This document shows, piece after piece, positions 51,093 to 60,535 of a stretch of DNA of 64,000 bases. The stretch lies in assembly GCF_003719335.1 (NCBI RefSeq), contig NZ_RIAS01000003.1, forward strand, positions 372,001 through 436,000, given 5' to 3'. The position numbers and the translations under genes are program-made. Origin of the DNA: Paenibacillus amylolyticus (GTDB lineage Bacteria; Bacillota; Bacilli; Paenibacillales; Paenibacillaceae). How positions within the stretch are numbered: the first letter of the stretch is position 1; each line of letters begins with the position of its first letter. The notes beneath the pieces were generated by a model that was given only the letters and a program-made list of their open reading frames with translations, did not search any database and was not told where the DNA came from.

Positions 51093-52733
51093 CTAGCCTT
51101 CGCTATCCGACTCCGAATAAAATGTAACTCTGTTCTTGCCTGCACGCTTGGACCTGTAGAGTGCTTCATCTGCCATTCGAATAATTTCACTCGGATTGTT
51201 ACTATTCGTCGGGTACTCCGCTCCTCCAATGCTGCATCCAATATGAACTCGCTCATACTCAATAATAAATGGTTTGTTCAAACTTTGAATAATATCTTGC
51301 GCATAATGGACCGCTTCCTGCCGTGGATTATCCGAAGCTGAGCGAATCACAATCAGGAATTCATCGCCCCCAAGGCGAACCGTTATACCGTCCTCATGAC
51401 TTAGTGCTGTAAGGCGCTGAGCAACCTTTTGCAACAAAACATCACCCGTTTGATGCCCAAGCGAATCGTTAACACTTTTAAACCCGTCCAAATCCAGATA
51501 TAGAAACGTCAACGTATGATCCTCGCTCTCCATTTCCAGCGTTTCTTCAAGATACGTTTCCAGGGCCGTACGGTTCTTCAATCCGGTCAGCTGATCATAA
51601 TGTGCAAGATTCTGCATCACGACCAGTTCAGAGTCTTTATTCATGATTGATGATACCATATTGCGCAGTGAACGTGACAATGCTTCAATCTCCTTCAACC
51701 CTTTGGTCTCCGGGATATCAATATTCTCTCCTGCGCTGAGTCGATCTGCAACACGGGTTAATCGAACCAGAGGAGCCGAGATTAGTCTGGAAAGAAGCCA
51801 GCCAATCGGCGCAAACAATAGCATCACAACGATGCCAGCATAGATGTTAAACCACTTCAGATCAACAACGGATGAAAAAGCTGCCGTTTTCCCCTGACGA
51901 ATGATAATGGTCCAGCCAAGTCCCGGATAATCTTTATATCCTTGACTATAAGCTAGGCCGGTAACATATTCCTTGCCATCTGGCCATTTTTGAGTAGACC
52001 ATATACTTTTGCTGTTCCGTTTTTCTCCAATTCCCTCTAAGGCAAGTGGTTTACCTACCCACTCTTTGGGACCAAGAAGCACGGTGTGCTCTTTTTTGCT
52101 CACAATAAAAAATTCAATATCCTTCTCTTCACGTTGTAACGGAATGAGCACGGAAGCCTCGACTTCTTTCGCCCACGCCCAACTGAGATGTGCTGCTAGT
52201 ACACCACGAATCTGCCCTTGACTATCTTTAAGCGGGAGGCTGATATCTACAAATTGTAATGGCTCTCCTGATGGATTAGGCAACAGTTTGGCCAGAAGCA
52301 ACGCATTATGTACATCCCCAATAAATTTCCCCTTGATTCCTTCCTGATACACCGGCCGCTCCGATAAATCTTCCCCTAAAAGAATGCCGTCTGTCGCTGC
52401 TAACACTTTTCCCTTCGGGTCCATGAATCCAACCCATGAGAATGAGGGAAAACTATTTTGCAGTTGATCCAGAAGCATTTGGATATCCACTGGATTAAAT
52501 CGATCGTTCATAGAAGCCATATTGCCTAGAAGATCCATTTCACCAGAACGAGAGTACATGAAACGATCCAGCTTGTCCGCTGTCTGTAAAGCCGTACCTT
52601 CTAAAGAGTGACCAATTTCGGTCTCCACCGCATCAAATGATCTTTGGCTGAAAACATATCCGATGGTTAAGATAACAAACAGAGATAATCCGGCAAAAAT
52701 GACGGTGAGCACCGTTCTAAGTTTAAATGACAT
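51093..52733 (-). CDS. Diguanylate cyclase with extracellular dCache-like sensor and HAMP
   Basis: The 546-residue protein has an N-terminal membrane segment (about 8-28), an extracellular sensor of about 250 residues with a Cache-type pattern (FPSFSWVGFMDPKGKVLAATDG; GVLAAHLSWAWAKEV), a second membrane segment (about 288-310), a HAMP linker (LISAPLVRLTRVADRLSAGEN) and a C-terminal GGDEF domain (YLDLDGFKSVNDSLGHQTGD; LGGDEFLIVIRS). No RxxD inhibitory site is seen. It probably makes cyclic di-GMP in response to an outside ligand. AGGAGG is 4 nt before ATG. Confidence 0.92.
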   Translation of the reverse strand: MSFKLRTVLTVIFAGLSLFVILTIGYVFSQRSFDAVETEIGHSLEGTALQTADKLDRFMYSRSGEMDLLGNMASMNDRFNPVDIQMLLDQLQNSFPSFSWVGFMDPKGKVLAATDGILLGEDLSERPVYQEGIKGKFIGDVHNALLLAKLLPNPSGEPLQFVDISLPLKDSQGQIRGVLAAHLSWAWAKEVEASVLIPLQREEKDIEFFIVSKKEHTVLLGPKEWVGKPLALEGIGEKRNSKSIWSTQKWPDGKEYVTGLAYSQGYKDYPGLGWTIIIRQGKTAAFSSVVDLKWFNIYAGIVVMLLFAPIGWLLSRLISAPLVRLTRVADRLSAGENIDIPETKGLKEIEALSRSLRNMVSSIMNKDSELVVMQNLAHYDQLTGLKNRTALETYLEETLEMESEDHTLTFLYLDLDGFKSVNDSLGHQTGDVLLQKVAQRLTALSHEDGITVRLGGDEFLIVIRSASDNPRQEAVHYAQDIIQSLNKPFIIEYERVHIGCSIGGAEYPTNSNNPSEIIRMADEALYRSKRAGKNRVTFYSESDSEG

Positions 52734-53040
52734 AATTCCTCCTGCACATCCGGTGAACCGCTCTTACAATCCCACCCATCCACAGCGCTATGCTGCAAAA
52801 AAATGATAAGAAATAGCTCTCACTTATTTTGAACTATATCGGTATTTTTCATTGTTTTTTTTATATATGTACCCATACAAAATTTACCCAAAACCGACCG
52901 AGTTTCTTCTATTCAAAGAATAGTCACGATTCTGTATATACAAACTTGGGTTATGAATAAAGAGAGCAAGCATATCCTTAGAGGATTGCGCCTGTATGTC
53001 AGAGAGAGAATAACGAGAAAAACATTGGGGGTGTAATTAT
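52734..53040. other. Divergent promoter region between diguanylate cyclase gene and mrp operon
   Basis: This 307-base AT-rich region has a perfect 15-base palindrome CTATTC-AAA-GAATAG at 52909-52923 about 120 bases upstream of mrpA, a possible operator. No ORF is supported. The mrpA ribosome-binding site GGGGGTG ends the region. Confidence 0.5.
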
Positions 53041-55995
53041 TTGAGCCTGCTTCACATTGCTGTTATTTTGCCTTTTGCAGCTGGCATCCTACTCGCATTG
53101 ATGCACAGACTTTTCAGTAAAATTCATCTGGGATGGCTGGTACTCGTCGTACCGGCATCGTTATTTGTTTATTTTGCAAGCCAGATTACTGCCGTGTCCC
53201 AGCGTCACCCGGTATCCGGACAGATTCCCTGGATTCCGTCCCTGGACATCGGATTTAATCTATATTTGGACGGACTGAGTCTACTGTTAACGTTGCTGAT
53301 CAGCGGGATAGGCGTGCTTGTCGTCTTTTATTCCATCTTTTATATGAGCAAAACAGAAGCGTTAAACCGTTTCTATCTCTACTTGTTAATGTTTATGGGC
53401 GCTATGCTTGGCGTCGTATTATCAGATAATATGATCGTGCTTTATGGGTTTTGGGAACTCACCAGCATTACGTCATTTCTGTTAATCGCCTTTCACTACA
53501 AGCGTAAAGCTTCCACATCCGGTGCACAAAAATCGTTCCTGATTACGGTTTTTGGCGGATTCGCCATGCTTGCCGGATTCATGTTGATGTACCTGATGAC
53601 AGGTACATTCAGTATCCGTGCTACCATTACCGAGTGGGGGCATATTCAGGACAGCAATCTGTTCTTGCCGGCTCTCGTTCTTATTCTAATTGGAGCGTTC
53701 ACCAAATCGGCACAATTCCCGTTTCACATCTGGCTGCCTGATGCAATGGAAGCTCCCACTCCAGTCAGTGCATATCTGCACTCCGCCACCATGGTCAAAG
53801 CCGGGCTGTATGTTGTTGCCCGCTTCACACCCATCTTCGGTGGACAGGGACTCTGGTTCTGGCTTGTAACTGGCGTCGGACTGCTCACACTGGGTTACGG
53901 ATCATTTTTAGCAGTGAAGAAAAACGATCTCAAGGCCATTCTTGCGTATTCCACCATTTCACAACTTGGTCTGATTATGTCCCTCTTCGGGATCGGATCT
54001 GCTGCTCTCTATTTCGGATATGGTGAATCCTCTGCCATGTACACCGTAGCAATCACTGCTGCACTGCTCCATTTATTCAACCACGGTACCTTTAAAGCTG
54101 CTTTATTTATGGTCGCCGGCATTGTAGATCATGAGACAGGTACACGAGATATTCGCAAGCTTGGCGGGCTGGCAGCATTCATGCCCATCACATTCAGCCT
54201 GGCGCTAATCGGTTCACTAGCCATGGCAGGCATCCCGCCCTTTAACGGATTCCTCAGTAAGGAATTGTTCTTTCAAGCGATGGTACAGATTACAGATCTC
54301 CGTATTTTTGGAATGGGCTCCTGGAGTATTTTACTACCTGTCATCGCGTGGCTTGCCAGCGTTTTCACACTGATCTATGCCCTGATTTTTGTGTTCAAAA
54401 CATTCCTCGGTCGTAGCCGAAGTGAGCTGCCTGCCGAGAAATTACATGAAGCGCCTATCGGCCTGCTCATCCCACCGCTCCTTCTGGGCGCGCTGGTCAT
54501 CGGTTTTGGACTCTTTCCGGATCTACTCTCCGGTTCATTGATCGAACCAGCAATGGCTGCCGTTCTTCCTTCCCTTCTGAATGGGAATGAACGCTTTGAT
54601 GTACATTTCTCCCTATGGCATGGCTGGACTCCCGAATTGTTCATGACCATCGCTGTTATTGTGCTAGGGGTCATGCTATACAAGTTACTGCCACGATGGA
54701 GGAATATTTATGAGCATTATCCACAGGGATTAACGATTAACAATATGTACCATGTTGTTCTTGACAATGTACAGCACTATGCACGGAAGTGGACAGAAGC
54801 CTACATGAACGGCTCCGTCCGCAATTATCTGGTTTATATTTTCTCATTTACCGTTGCGCTGCTCGTTTACGCCTTCTTCCGTTCTGGTGAAAATATTACC
54901 TGGAATGTGCAGGATAATGCACCCTACTCATTCTACGAAGTCGTGTTACTGGTTACGCTGATTGCAGCTGCCATTTCCATTCCTTTTGCCAAAAACCGAT
55001 TATCTGCTGTCATTATGACCGGCGCTGTCGGCTACCTGGTTACACTGCTGTTTGTCCTGTTTCGGGCACCCGACCTTGCGCTGACGCAGATGATTGTGGA
55101 GACGGTCTCCGTCGCATTGTTCCTGCTCTGCTTCTACCATCTACCCGAGTTACAACGCGGCAAGTCCAGCTCCCGCTATCTCACAGTGAATGCAATTGTT
55201 GCTGTTTCCGTTGGCGTTGTGATGACATTCGTAGCACTCGCTGCAAGCGGCACAGTATCTTTGGACAGCATCTCGGCTTTCTTTCTTCAGGAAGCCTACA
55301 GTTCCGCGGGTGGTAAAAATGTCGTAAACGTATTGCTAGTGGATTTCCGAGGTTATGATACGTTACTTGAGATTATGGTTCTTGGGGTAGCCTCATTGTC
55401 GATCTATTCCATGATCAACCTGAATCTCGAAGCGAAGGATCTCGGAGCCAGATTGAAATTTCGTAAAAATGAGGAGAAGAAGGACGAAGAACCCGAACTC
55501 GACGATGAAGCGGACAACACCAAAAAATACGGAAACCGCGAACGCAGTACATTGTCCTGGGACACGGTTCCTTTGCAAAGTAATGATGTTTTGTTGCAAA
55601 CCACCACGAAAGTGGTTGTGTTTATCATTTTAACCTTCTCCATGCATCTGTTCTTTGCTGGTCATCATAATCCTGGCGGTGGTTTCATCGGTGGACTCGT
55701 CACAGCAGCAGCCCTGGTACTTATCGCTCTGGCTTTCAGCACGGATACGATACGCAAAGCGCTGCCCATCGATTTTCGGAGTTTGACAGCCATAGGCTTA
55801 GGCATAGCTTTGCTTACTGGTGCAGGTTCATTCCTCTTCGGTGTTCCATTTCTCAGCCAGACGTTCGGATATTTCGAACTGCCTCTGCTGGGCGAAACAG
55901 AGCTTGCTACAGCCATGCTGTTTGATCTAGGCGTGTACCTCGCTGTGCTCGGCGTCACCATGACTATCATTTTACAGATCGGGGAGGATCGTTGA
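53041..55995 (+). CDS. mrpA: Mrp Na+/H+ antiporter subunits A and B fused
   Basis: The 984-residue membrane protein combines MrpA (about 1-805) and MrpB (about 845-984; FAGHHNPGGGFIGGLVTAAALVLIALAF). The MrpA half has NuoL-like antiporter motifs (KSAQFPFHIWLPDAMEAPTPVSAYLHSATMVKAG; HLFNHGTFKAALFMVAG). A charged linker (about 806-845, with NEEKKDEEPELDDEADN) joins the halves. In B. subtilis these are separate genes (mrpA about 800, mrpB about 140 residues). The start is TTG 53041, 8 nt after GGGGG. Mrp complexes exchange Na+ for H+ and give salt and alkali tolerance. It leads a complete A/B-C-D-E-F-G operon. Confidence 0.95.
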   Translation: MSLLHIAVILPFAAGILLALMHRLFSKIHLGWLVLVVPASLFVYFASQITAVSQRHPVSGQIPWIPSLDIGFNLYLDGLSLLLTLLISGIGVLVVFYSIFYMSKTEALNRFYLYLLMFMGAMLGVVLSDNMIVLYGFWELTSITSFLLIAFHYKRKASTSGAQKSFLITVFGGFAMLAGFMLMYLMTGTFSIRATITEWGHIQDSNLFLPALVLILIGAFTKSAQFPFHIWLPDAMEAPTPVSAYLHSATMVKAGLYVVARFTPIFGGQGLWFWLVTGVGLLTLGYGSFLAVKKNDLKAILAYSTISQLGLIMSLFGIGSAALYFGYGESSAMYTVAITAALLHLFNHGTFKAALFMVAGIVDHETGTRDIRKLGGLAAFMPITFSLALIGSLAMAGIPPFNGFLSKELFFQAMVQITDLRIFGMGSWSILLPVIAWLASVFTLIYALIFVFKTFLGRSRSELPAEKLHEAPIGLLIPPLLLGALVIGFGLFPDLLSGSLIEPAMAAVLPSLLNGNERFDVHFSLWHGWTPELFMTIAVIVLGVMLYKLLPRWRNIYEHYPQGLTINNMYHVVLDNVQHYARKWTEAYMNGSVRNYLVYIFSFTVALLVYAFFRSGENITWNVQDNAPYSFYEVVLLVTLIAAAISIPFAKNRLSAVIMTGAVGYLVTLLFVLFRAPDLALTQMIVETVSVALFLLCFYHLPELQRGKSSSRYLTVNAIVAVSVGVVMTFVALAASGTVSLDSISAFFLQEAYSSAGGKNVVNVLLVDFRGYDTLLEIMVLGVASLSIYSMINLNLEAKDLGARLKFRKNEEKKDEEPELDDEADNTKKYGNRERSTLSWDTVPLQSNDVLLQTTTKVVVFIILTFSMHLFFAGHHNPGGGFIGGLVTAAALVLIALAFSTDTIRKALPIDFRSLTAIGLGIALLTGAGSFLFGVPFLSQTFGYFELPLLGETELATAMLFDLGVYLAVLGVTMTIILQIGEDR

Positions 55996-55996
55996 T

Positions 55997-56335
55997 ATGG
56001 AAATTTTGATGTGTGTGGCCGTAGGCATTTTGTTTGCGGTTGCCGTCTTTCTAATCTTGTCACGGAGCCTGCTCCGTATCGTACTAGGCATGTCCATTCT
56101 CACACATGGAGTGCACCTGTTGTTAATTACGATGTCACGTCTCAAGACGGGCGCTCCTCCACTACTGGGAGAGATGGCGGAGAAATACGTCGACCCGCTC
56201 CCTCAAGCGTTGATATTAACGTCAATTGTCATCAATTTTGGTCTGACAGCCTTCTTTTTTGTCCTTTCCTACCGTTCTTATCTGAAGCTGAGAACGGATG
56301 ATATGGAAGAAGTAAGGGGGCGTCCATATGAATAA
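55997..56335 (+). CDS. mrpC: Mrp antiporter subunit C (NuoK-like)
   Basis: The 112-residue protein has three membrane segments. It carries MSILTHGVHLLLITM and DPLPQALILTSIVINFGLTAFFF, typical of MrpC/MnhC and NuoK. It starts one base after the mrpA stop and overlaps mrpD by 8 bases. It is needed for assembly of the hetero-oligomeric Mrp complex. Confidence 0.95.
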   Translation: MEILMCVAVGILFAVAVFLILSRSLLRIVLGMSILTHGVHLLLITMSRLKTGAPPLLGEMAEKYVDPLPQALILTSIVINFGLTAFFFVLSYRSYLKLRTDDMEEVRGRPYE

Positions 56336-57806
56336 TCTTGTGGTTCTGCCCATCCTGCTTCCACTAATCACGGGCGTGATCACCCTGTTGTTCTTCCGTA
56401 AAGTCAATATACAACGTTCCTTTAGCGTGATTGGTCTGTTAGCCACAGCAATGGTTTCAACCATACTCATCACACGTGTTGCGCAATCCGGTGTTTTGAC
56501 ACTTAATATGGGTGGCTGGAAAGCACCTTATGGAATCGTACTTGTTGCCGATATGGTTGCAGCGCTGCTGGTAGTAGCCGCTTCCATCATTGCACTGGCT
56601 TGCCTGCTCTATGCTTTTCGAAGCATCAACAAGGAGCGGGAGCAACATCACTTCTATCCGTTCTTTCATTTTTTGATTGCCGGCGTGAACGCATCGTTTC
56701 TAACCGGGGATCTGTTCAATTTGTTTGTCAGCTTTGAATTGATGCTGATCTCTTCTTACGCTCTGATTGTACTCGGAGGCACGGAAAGACAGCTGCGTGA
56801 AACCATTAAATATGTACTGATCAATATCGTGTCTTCCGCCTTATTCGTTGCCTCCATCGGCTTTCTGTATTCCATTACAGGTACGCTGAATATGGCCGAC
56901 TTGTCGGTACGCATTGCTGAAGTAGGACAGAGCGGAGTAGTCACACTGATTGCAGTTCTTTTCCTAATCGTATTCAGCATCAAGGCAGGCTTGTTCCTGT
57001 TTTTCTGGTTATCCGGGTCTTATGCGGCTCCGCCCGCCGTCGTTACGGCGTTATTCGCTGGTTTGCTCACCAAGGTAGGCCTGTATGCCATTGTGCGGAC
57101 ATTTACGTTGATCTTCTATCATGATCCAGACTTCTTTAATGCTCTGATCGGCTGGATGGCGGGTGCCACGATGATTCTGGGTGTGATTGGAGCGATCTCG
57201 TATCGTGATGTGAACAAAATTTTGATCTATAATGTCGTCGCTGGCGTAGGTTTCGTAGCATTTGGTATGGCTGCGGCCAGCCGTAGTGCTCTGGAAGGAT
57301 TACTGTTCTATATGCTGCATGACATGTTGATCAAAACACTGCTTTTCCTGCTCGGCGGTGCTCTCATTGCTGTTGCGGGAACTTCAAGGCTCGATAACAT
57401 GGGCGGACTAATTCAACGTTATCCCGTGCTGGGATGGATGTTCTTCATCAGTGCGCTTGCGCTTGCGGGCCTGCCTCCGTTCAGTGGATTCCCGGGAAAA
57501 TTGATGCTTTTTGAGGGCGGCTTCGAAGCCGGATTATACGGTTTAACTGGCGTTGCAGTTCTCTCTAGTCTACTCATGCTGTATTCGGTACTACGCATTT
57601 TCATTCAGGCGTTCTGGGGTGAGCCTCCTGCAGGCATGGCAAGACGTCCTTATGCGGTGAACGGACTGCTGATCCCTGCCGGAATTCTGTTTGCTTTTAT
57701 CATCGTCATGGGCCTCGGGGCTGAAGGTATGTTCCAACTCACGTCCCGCGCAGGTGATATTCTGCTACATCCCAACATTTATATTGATGCCGTATTGAAG
57801 GAGTAG
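56328..57806 (+). CDS. mrpD: Mrp antiporter subunit D (NuoM/N-like)
   Basis: The 492-residue membrane protein has about 14 segments and the antiporter motifs SFELMLISSYALIVLGG (with the functional Glu), KAGLFLFFWLSGSYAAPPAVVTALFAGLLTKVGLYAIVRTF and YMLHDMLIKTLLFLLGG. Together with MrpA it forms the ion-translocating core. It overlaps mrpC and directly abuts mrpE. Confidence 0.95.
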   Translation: MNNLVVLPILLPLITGVITLLFFRKVNIQRSFSVIGLLATAMVSTILITRVAQSGVLTLNMGGWKAPYGIVLVADMVAALLVVAASIIALACLLYAFRSINKEREQHHFYPFFHFLIAGVNASFLTGDLFNLFVSFELMLISSYALIVLGGTERQLRETIKYVLINIVSSALFVASIGFLYSITGTLNMADLSVRIAEVGQSGVVTLIAVLFLIVFSIKAGLFLFFWLSGSYAAPPAVVTALFAGLLTKVGLYAIVRTFTLIFYHDPDFFNALIGWMAGATMILGVIGAISYRDVNKILIYNVVAGVGFVAFGMAAASRSALEGLLFYMLHDMLIKTLLFLLGGALIAVAGTSRLDNMGGLIQRYPVLGWMFFISALALAGLPPFSGFPGKLMLFEGGFEAGLYGLTGVAVLSSLLMLYSVLRIFIQAFWGEPPAGMARRPYAVNGLLIPAGILFAFIIVMGLGAEGMFQLTSRAGDILLHPNIYIDAVLKE

Positions 57807-58289
57807 ATGTCTATGGCCTTTCAAATTGTACTCAATCTGATCATTGCCTTTGTCTGGATGTTTTTGAATAACGCCTGGAATGGTGTTGGTTTTCTCGTTG
57901 GATTTATGCTTGGATTGCTCCTCATCGGAGGCATGCGACGTTTCTTCCCGCAGCGCTTCTACATCGTTCGAGTCTGGGCTATCTTCAAATTGATTGGATT
58001 GCTGTTCAAAGAACTCGTTCGAGCAAGCATCGAGGTCATTCGAGAGATTATCAAACCGCGGCTTGACATTCGTCCAGGTATTTTCACCTATCGCACACAG
58101 TTATCTTCGGATTGGGAAGTGACGCTGCTGTGTCTGCTGATCTCATTGACGCCAGGTTCACTGCCACTTGAAATCTCGGGCAATCAGCGTAAGCTGTTCA
58201 TCCATGCACTGGATATCAAAGATGAAGAGAAACTGCGAAACGATATTCAGAATACGTTTGAAAAAGCAATCATGGAGGTGACACGTTAA
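57807..58289 (+). CDS. mrpE: Mrp antiporter subunit E
   Basis: The 160-residue protein has two or three N-terminal membrane segments and the MnhE motif LVRASIEVIREIIKPRLDIRPGIFTY, followed by TLLCLLISLTPGSLPLEIS and a cytosolic C-terminus. ATG follows the mrpD stop with no gap and its stop overlaps mrpF by one base. Confidence 0.94.
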   Translation: MSMAFQIVLNLIIAFVWMFLNNAWNGVGFLVGFMLGLLLIGGMRRFFPQRFYIVRVWAIFKLIGLLFKELVRASIEVIREIIKPRLDIRPGIFTYRTQLSSDWEVTLLCLLISLTPGSLPLEISGNQRKLFIHALDIKDEEKLRNDIQNTFEKAIMEVTR

Positions 58290-58573
58290 TGTTATCCTCA
58301 CTACTGTTTATCTCACTGCTCATTCTATCTCTAGCGATTCTGGCCTGTTTGTATCGTGTTCTTCGCGGTCCGTCCATGGCTGACCGGATTACAGCTCTTG
58401 ATACGATCGGTATCAATGTCATTGCAATTGTGGCTGTACTATCGATGATGTTGCAGACGCAGGCTTATCTGGACATCATTTTGCTGATCGGCATTCTGGC
58501 TTTTCTAAGCACAGTCGCATTTGCGCGTTATATTGAACGAGGGGCGGTGTTTAAAAATGAAGGAGATCGTTAG
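58289..58573 (+). CDS. mrpF: Mrp antiporter subunit F
   Basis: The 94-residue protein has three membrane segments and the MnhF pattern YRVLRGPSMADRITALDTIGINVIAIVAV and AYLDIILLIGILAFLSTVAFARYIERG. Its end overlaps mrpG by 17 bases. Confidence 0.95.
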   Translation: MLSSLLFISLLILSLAILACLYRVLRGPSMADRITALDTIGINVIAIVAVLSMMLQTQAYLDIILLIGILAFLSTVAFARYIERGAVFKNEGDR

Positions 58574-58949
58574 TAGCACCGCTGAAACGGGAATTGGGCT
58601 GCTGGTGCTGCTTGGGGCCCTCCTTAGTGCACTCAGTGCCTTCGGACTCCTTCGTCTCCCTGATGTATATTTGAGAGCCCATGCTGCCACCAAAAGCATG
58701 ACACTCGGCGTGTTTTGTGTGCTCAGCGGTGCATTTTTCTTCTTTTGGTACTTTGACAACTACATCAGTGCTCGCCTGCTGCTCGGTATTGTGTTTGTTT
58801 TCATCACTGCGCCTGTTGCGGGACACCTGAACGGCCGCGCTGCCTACCGGACCGACGTGCCTCTCTGGGAGCAAAGTGTACAAGACGAACTTGAACCGTT
58901 GTTAAAAGGGAAAAAGATGAATCACGAAGCAAAAGATATGATGGAGTAG
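58557..58949 (+). CDS. mrpG: Mrp antiporter subunit G
   Basis: The 130-residue protein has three membrane segments and the MnhG motif FGLLRLPDVYLRAHAATKSMTLGV. ATG at 58557 follows GGGGCGGTG; the longer open frame upstream lies within mrpF. It ends the operon. Confidence 0.94.
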   Translation: MKEIVSSTAETGIGLLVLLGALLSALSAFGLLRLPDVYLRAHAATKSMTLGVFCVLSGAFFFFWYFDNYISARLLLGIVFVFITAPVAGHLNGRAAYRTDVPLWEQSVQDELEPLLKGKKMNHEAKDMME

Positions 58950-59277
58950 TTTATATAAATTTAATGAATAGTTTACACGGAACACTCCAATGACAGAATA
59001 ACCTTCCGATCGCTGTTATCCCCGGATTTTTTTGACTCCCTTTTCCAAATGGAAAAATCCGGTGATAAAGGCGAACGCTTTGCGCTTCTTCAGGTTTTTT
59101 CTGTCCTCTCCGTTAATGTGTAAAAGTAATTTAACTTATACATTGGCGAAAATAAGTAAAAAATCCCCCGGAGATATCGCTCGTAAGCGGCTTTCCTCCG
59201 GGGGATTTCTTATATAACCTAAATATCGTTTGTATACTTCGATACAGATAGAACTTACCCACCAAACTACTTTCTTA
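58950..59277. other. Intergenic region after mrp operon
   Basis: This 328-base stretch has no gene. A 10-bp stem CCGGATTTTT/AAAAATCCGG (59022-59062) with an inner TTTTCC/GGAAAA alternative follows mrpG but lacks a T tail. The stronger 59161-59208 terminator serves the facing esterase gene and may stop mrp transcripts too. Confidence 0.5.
59161..59208 (-). terminator. Terminator after the rhamnogalacturonan acetylesterase-like gene
   Basis: AAATCCCCCGGA and TCCGGGGGATTT form a perfect 12-bp GC-rich stem; the minus strand ends in a T run. Confidence 0.9.
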
Positions 59278-60462
59278 TCAGAAACCGTTTAAACCTTGGC
59301 GTTTTAGATCCGCAGCCACGATTCGAGCAAGTTGCGATGCTCCTTGCCGGTTCGGATGCAAACTATCACCATTCATGTATAGAGCAAGCGTAGCTGCTGG
59401 CCCAATGGAAGTGAAGTATGCCGAGCTGAGCTTGTTCAGATCTACGAGTGTTACTCCCTCTTCCTGTGCCAGTGCACGCGTAGACGCGTTATACCAACGG
59501 TTCTCCGCCTGATGCACATTGGACGAATTAAAGTCTGTTGCCCGCCCTTGAGGTGTCGAGAGAATAACAGTTGCCCCTTTGTTTTTCGCCAGACGAACCA
59601 TATCCCGCATGATCTCTTTGAACTGAGCCTCAGTTGTATTGTTCTTGGCGTTCGTATCATTAATTCCGAGCTGCAGAATAAAATAGTCACCCGGTTTGAT
59701 ATACTTCAGAATTGCTTCCATCTGACCATCATCACGGAATCCTCTGGCAATCTGCCCACTCGTGGCCATGTTACGTACCTGGAAAGTGGTGTTGTTTACA
59801 TAAGAGGGAAGCAACTGCCCCCAGCCACCCTGTACGCTGCTAGCAAGCGGATAATAGTTGCACACCGTTGAATCTCCACCAATATAGATCGTACGATTCG
59901 TGACAGGCTGGTTGGACAGTTTGCGAATTTCAAGGGCACTTAGCGTAAAAGCAGTACCTGCTTTGCCTTCCGTTACCAGCAGATTCAGCTGTCCGTCTGT
60001 CACTGGAATCTGGAATTGATCCGTTGCGCCGTTGCCCGTCATATTCATGATCTGATATACCCCTTCGGCTGCCACACTAGCTCTGGCCGTGTTACCCAGC
60101 GTCACTTTGACCTCATATAGACCATTCGGCAGGTCAACATTGAAGGTATTATCACTTTTTGTACCAAATTTCAGAAATTGAACGGCATCACTTGCAACAC
60201 CACTACCAGATGCGGAAACATTTTTCATATTCGCCGGTGTGTTGAATCCATAACCCCTTGCAGCTGTATAAGCCGTCGAGGCAGACACTCCAGTATATCC
60301 GTTCGTTACTGCTCCTGCACCGAAATCGAATTTGTAATGATCCGATGCAGCCTCGGCCACCTCAACTCTGTCAGTCCCTAACCCAACCGCGATCATACTT
60401 GTAGCAAGTACAGTACATAACATCATTCGTAAAGAAGTTGACCATTTCATCATATAATCCAT
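59278..60462 (-). CDS. Secreted SGNH-type rhamnogalacturonan acetylesterase (CE12-like)
   Basis: The protein is about 394 residues with a signal peptide (about 1-35). An N-terminal beta-sandwich (about 38-185; YKFDFGAGAVTNGYTGVSA, VYQIMNMTGNG) resembles the extra domain of YesT-type esterases. The SGNH catalytic domain follows: IYIGGDSTVCNY (Ser), NMATSGQIARGF, LQLGINDTNAKN and DSLHPNRQGASQ (catalytic Asp and His). It should remove acetyl groups from rhamnogalacturonan. ATG at 60453 may be the true start (GGAG 10 nt upstream). An esterase-like gene lies 73 bases upstream on the same strand, suggesting one unit for acetylated pectin or xylan. Confidence 0.88.
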   Translation of the reverse strand: MDYMMKWSTSLRMMLCTVLATSMIAVGLGTDRVEVAEAASDHYKFDFGAGAVTNGYTGVSASTAYTAARGYGFNTPANMKNVSASGSGVASDAVQFLKFGTKSDNTFNVDLPNGLYEVKVTLGNTARASVAAEGVYQIMNMTGNGATDQFQIPVTDGQLNLLVTEGKAGTAFTLSALEIRKLSNQPVTNRTIYIGGDSTVCNYYPLASSVQGGWGQLLPSYVNNTTFQVRNMATSGQIARGFRDDGQMEAILKYIKPGDYFILQLGINDTNAKNNTTEAQFKEIMRDMVRLAKNKGATVILSTPQGRATDFNSSNVHQAENRWYNASTRALAQEEGVTLVDLNKLSSAYFTSIGPAATLALYMNGDSLHPNRQGASQLARIVAADLKRQGLNGF

Positions 60463-60535
60463 GCTCCTCTCGAATTAAAATGATACCGTTTGTACCCATC
60501 CGAATGCAGATCATGATGAAATTTTACAATGACAA

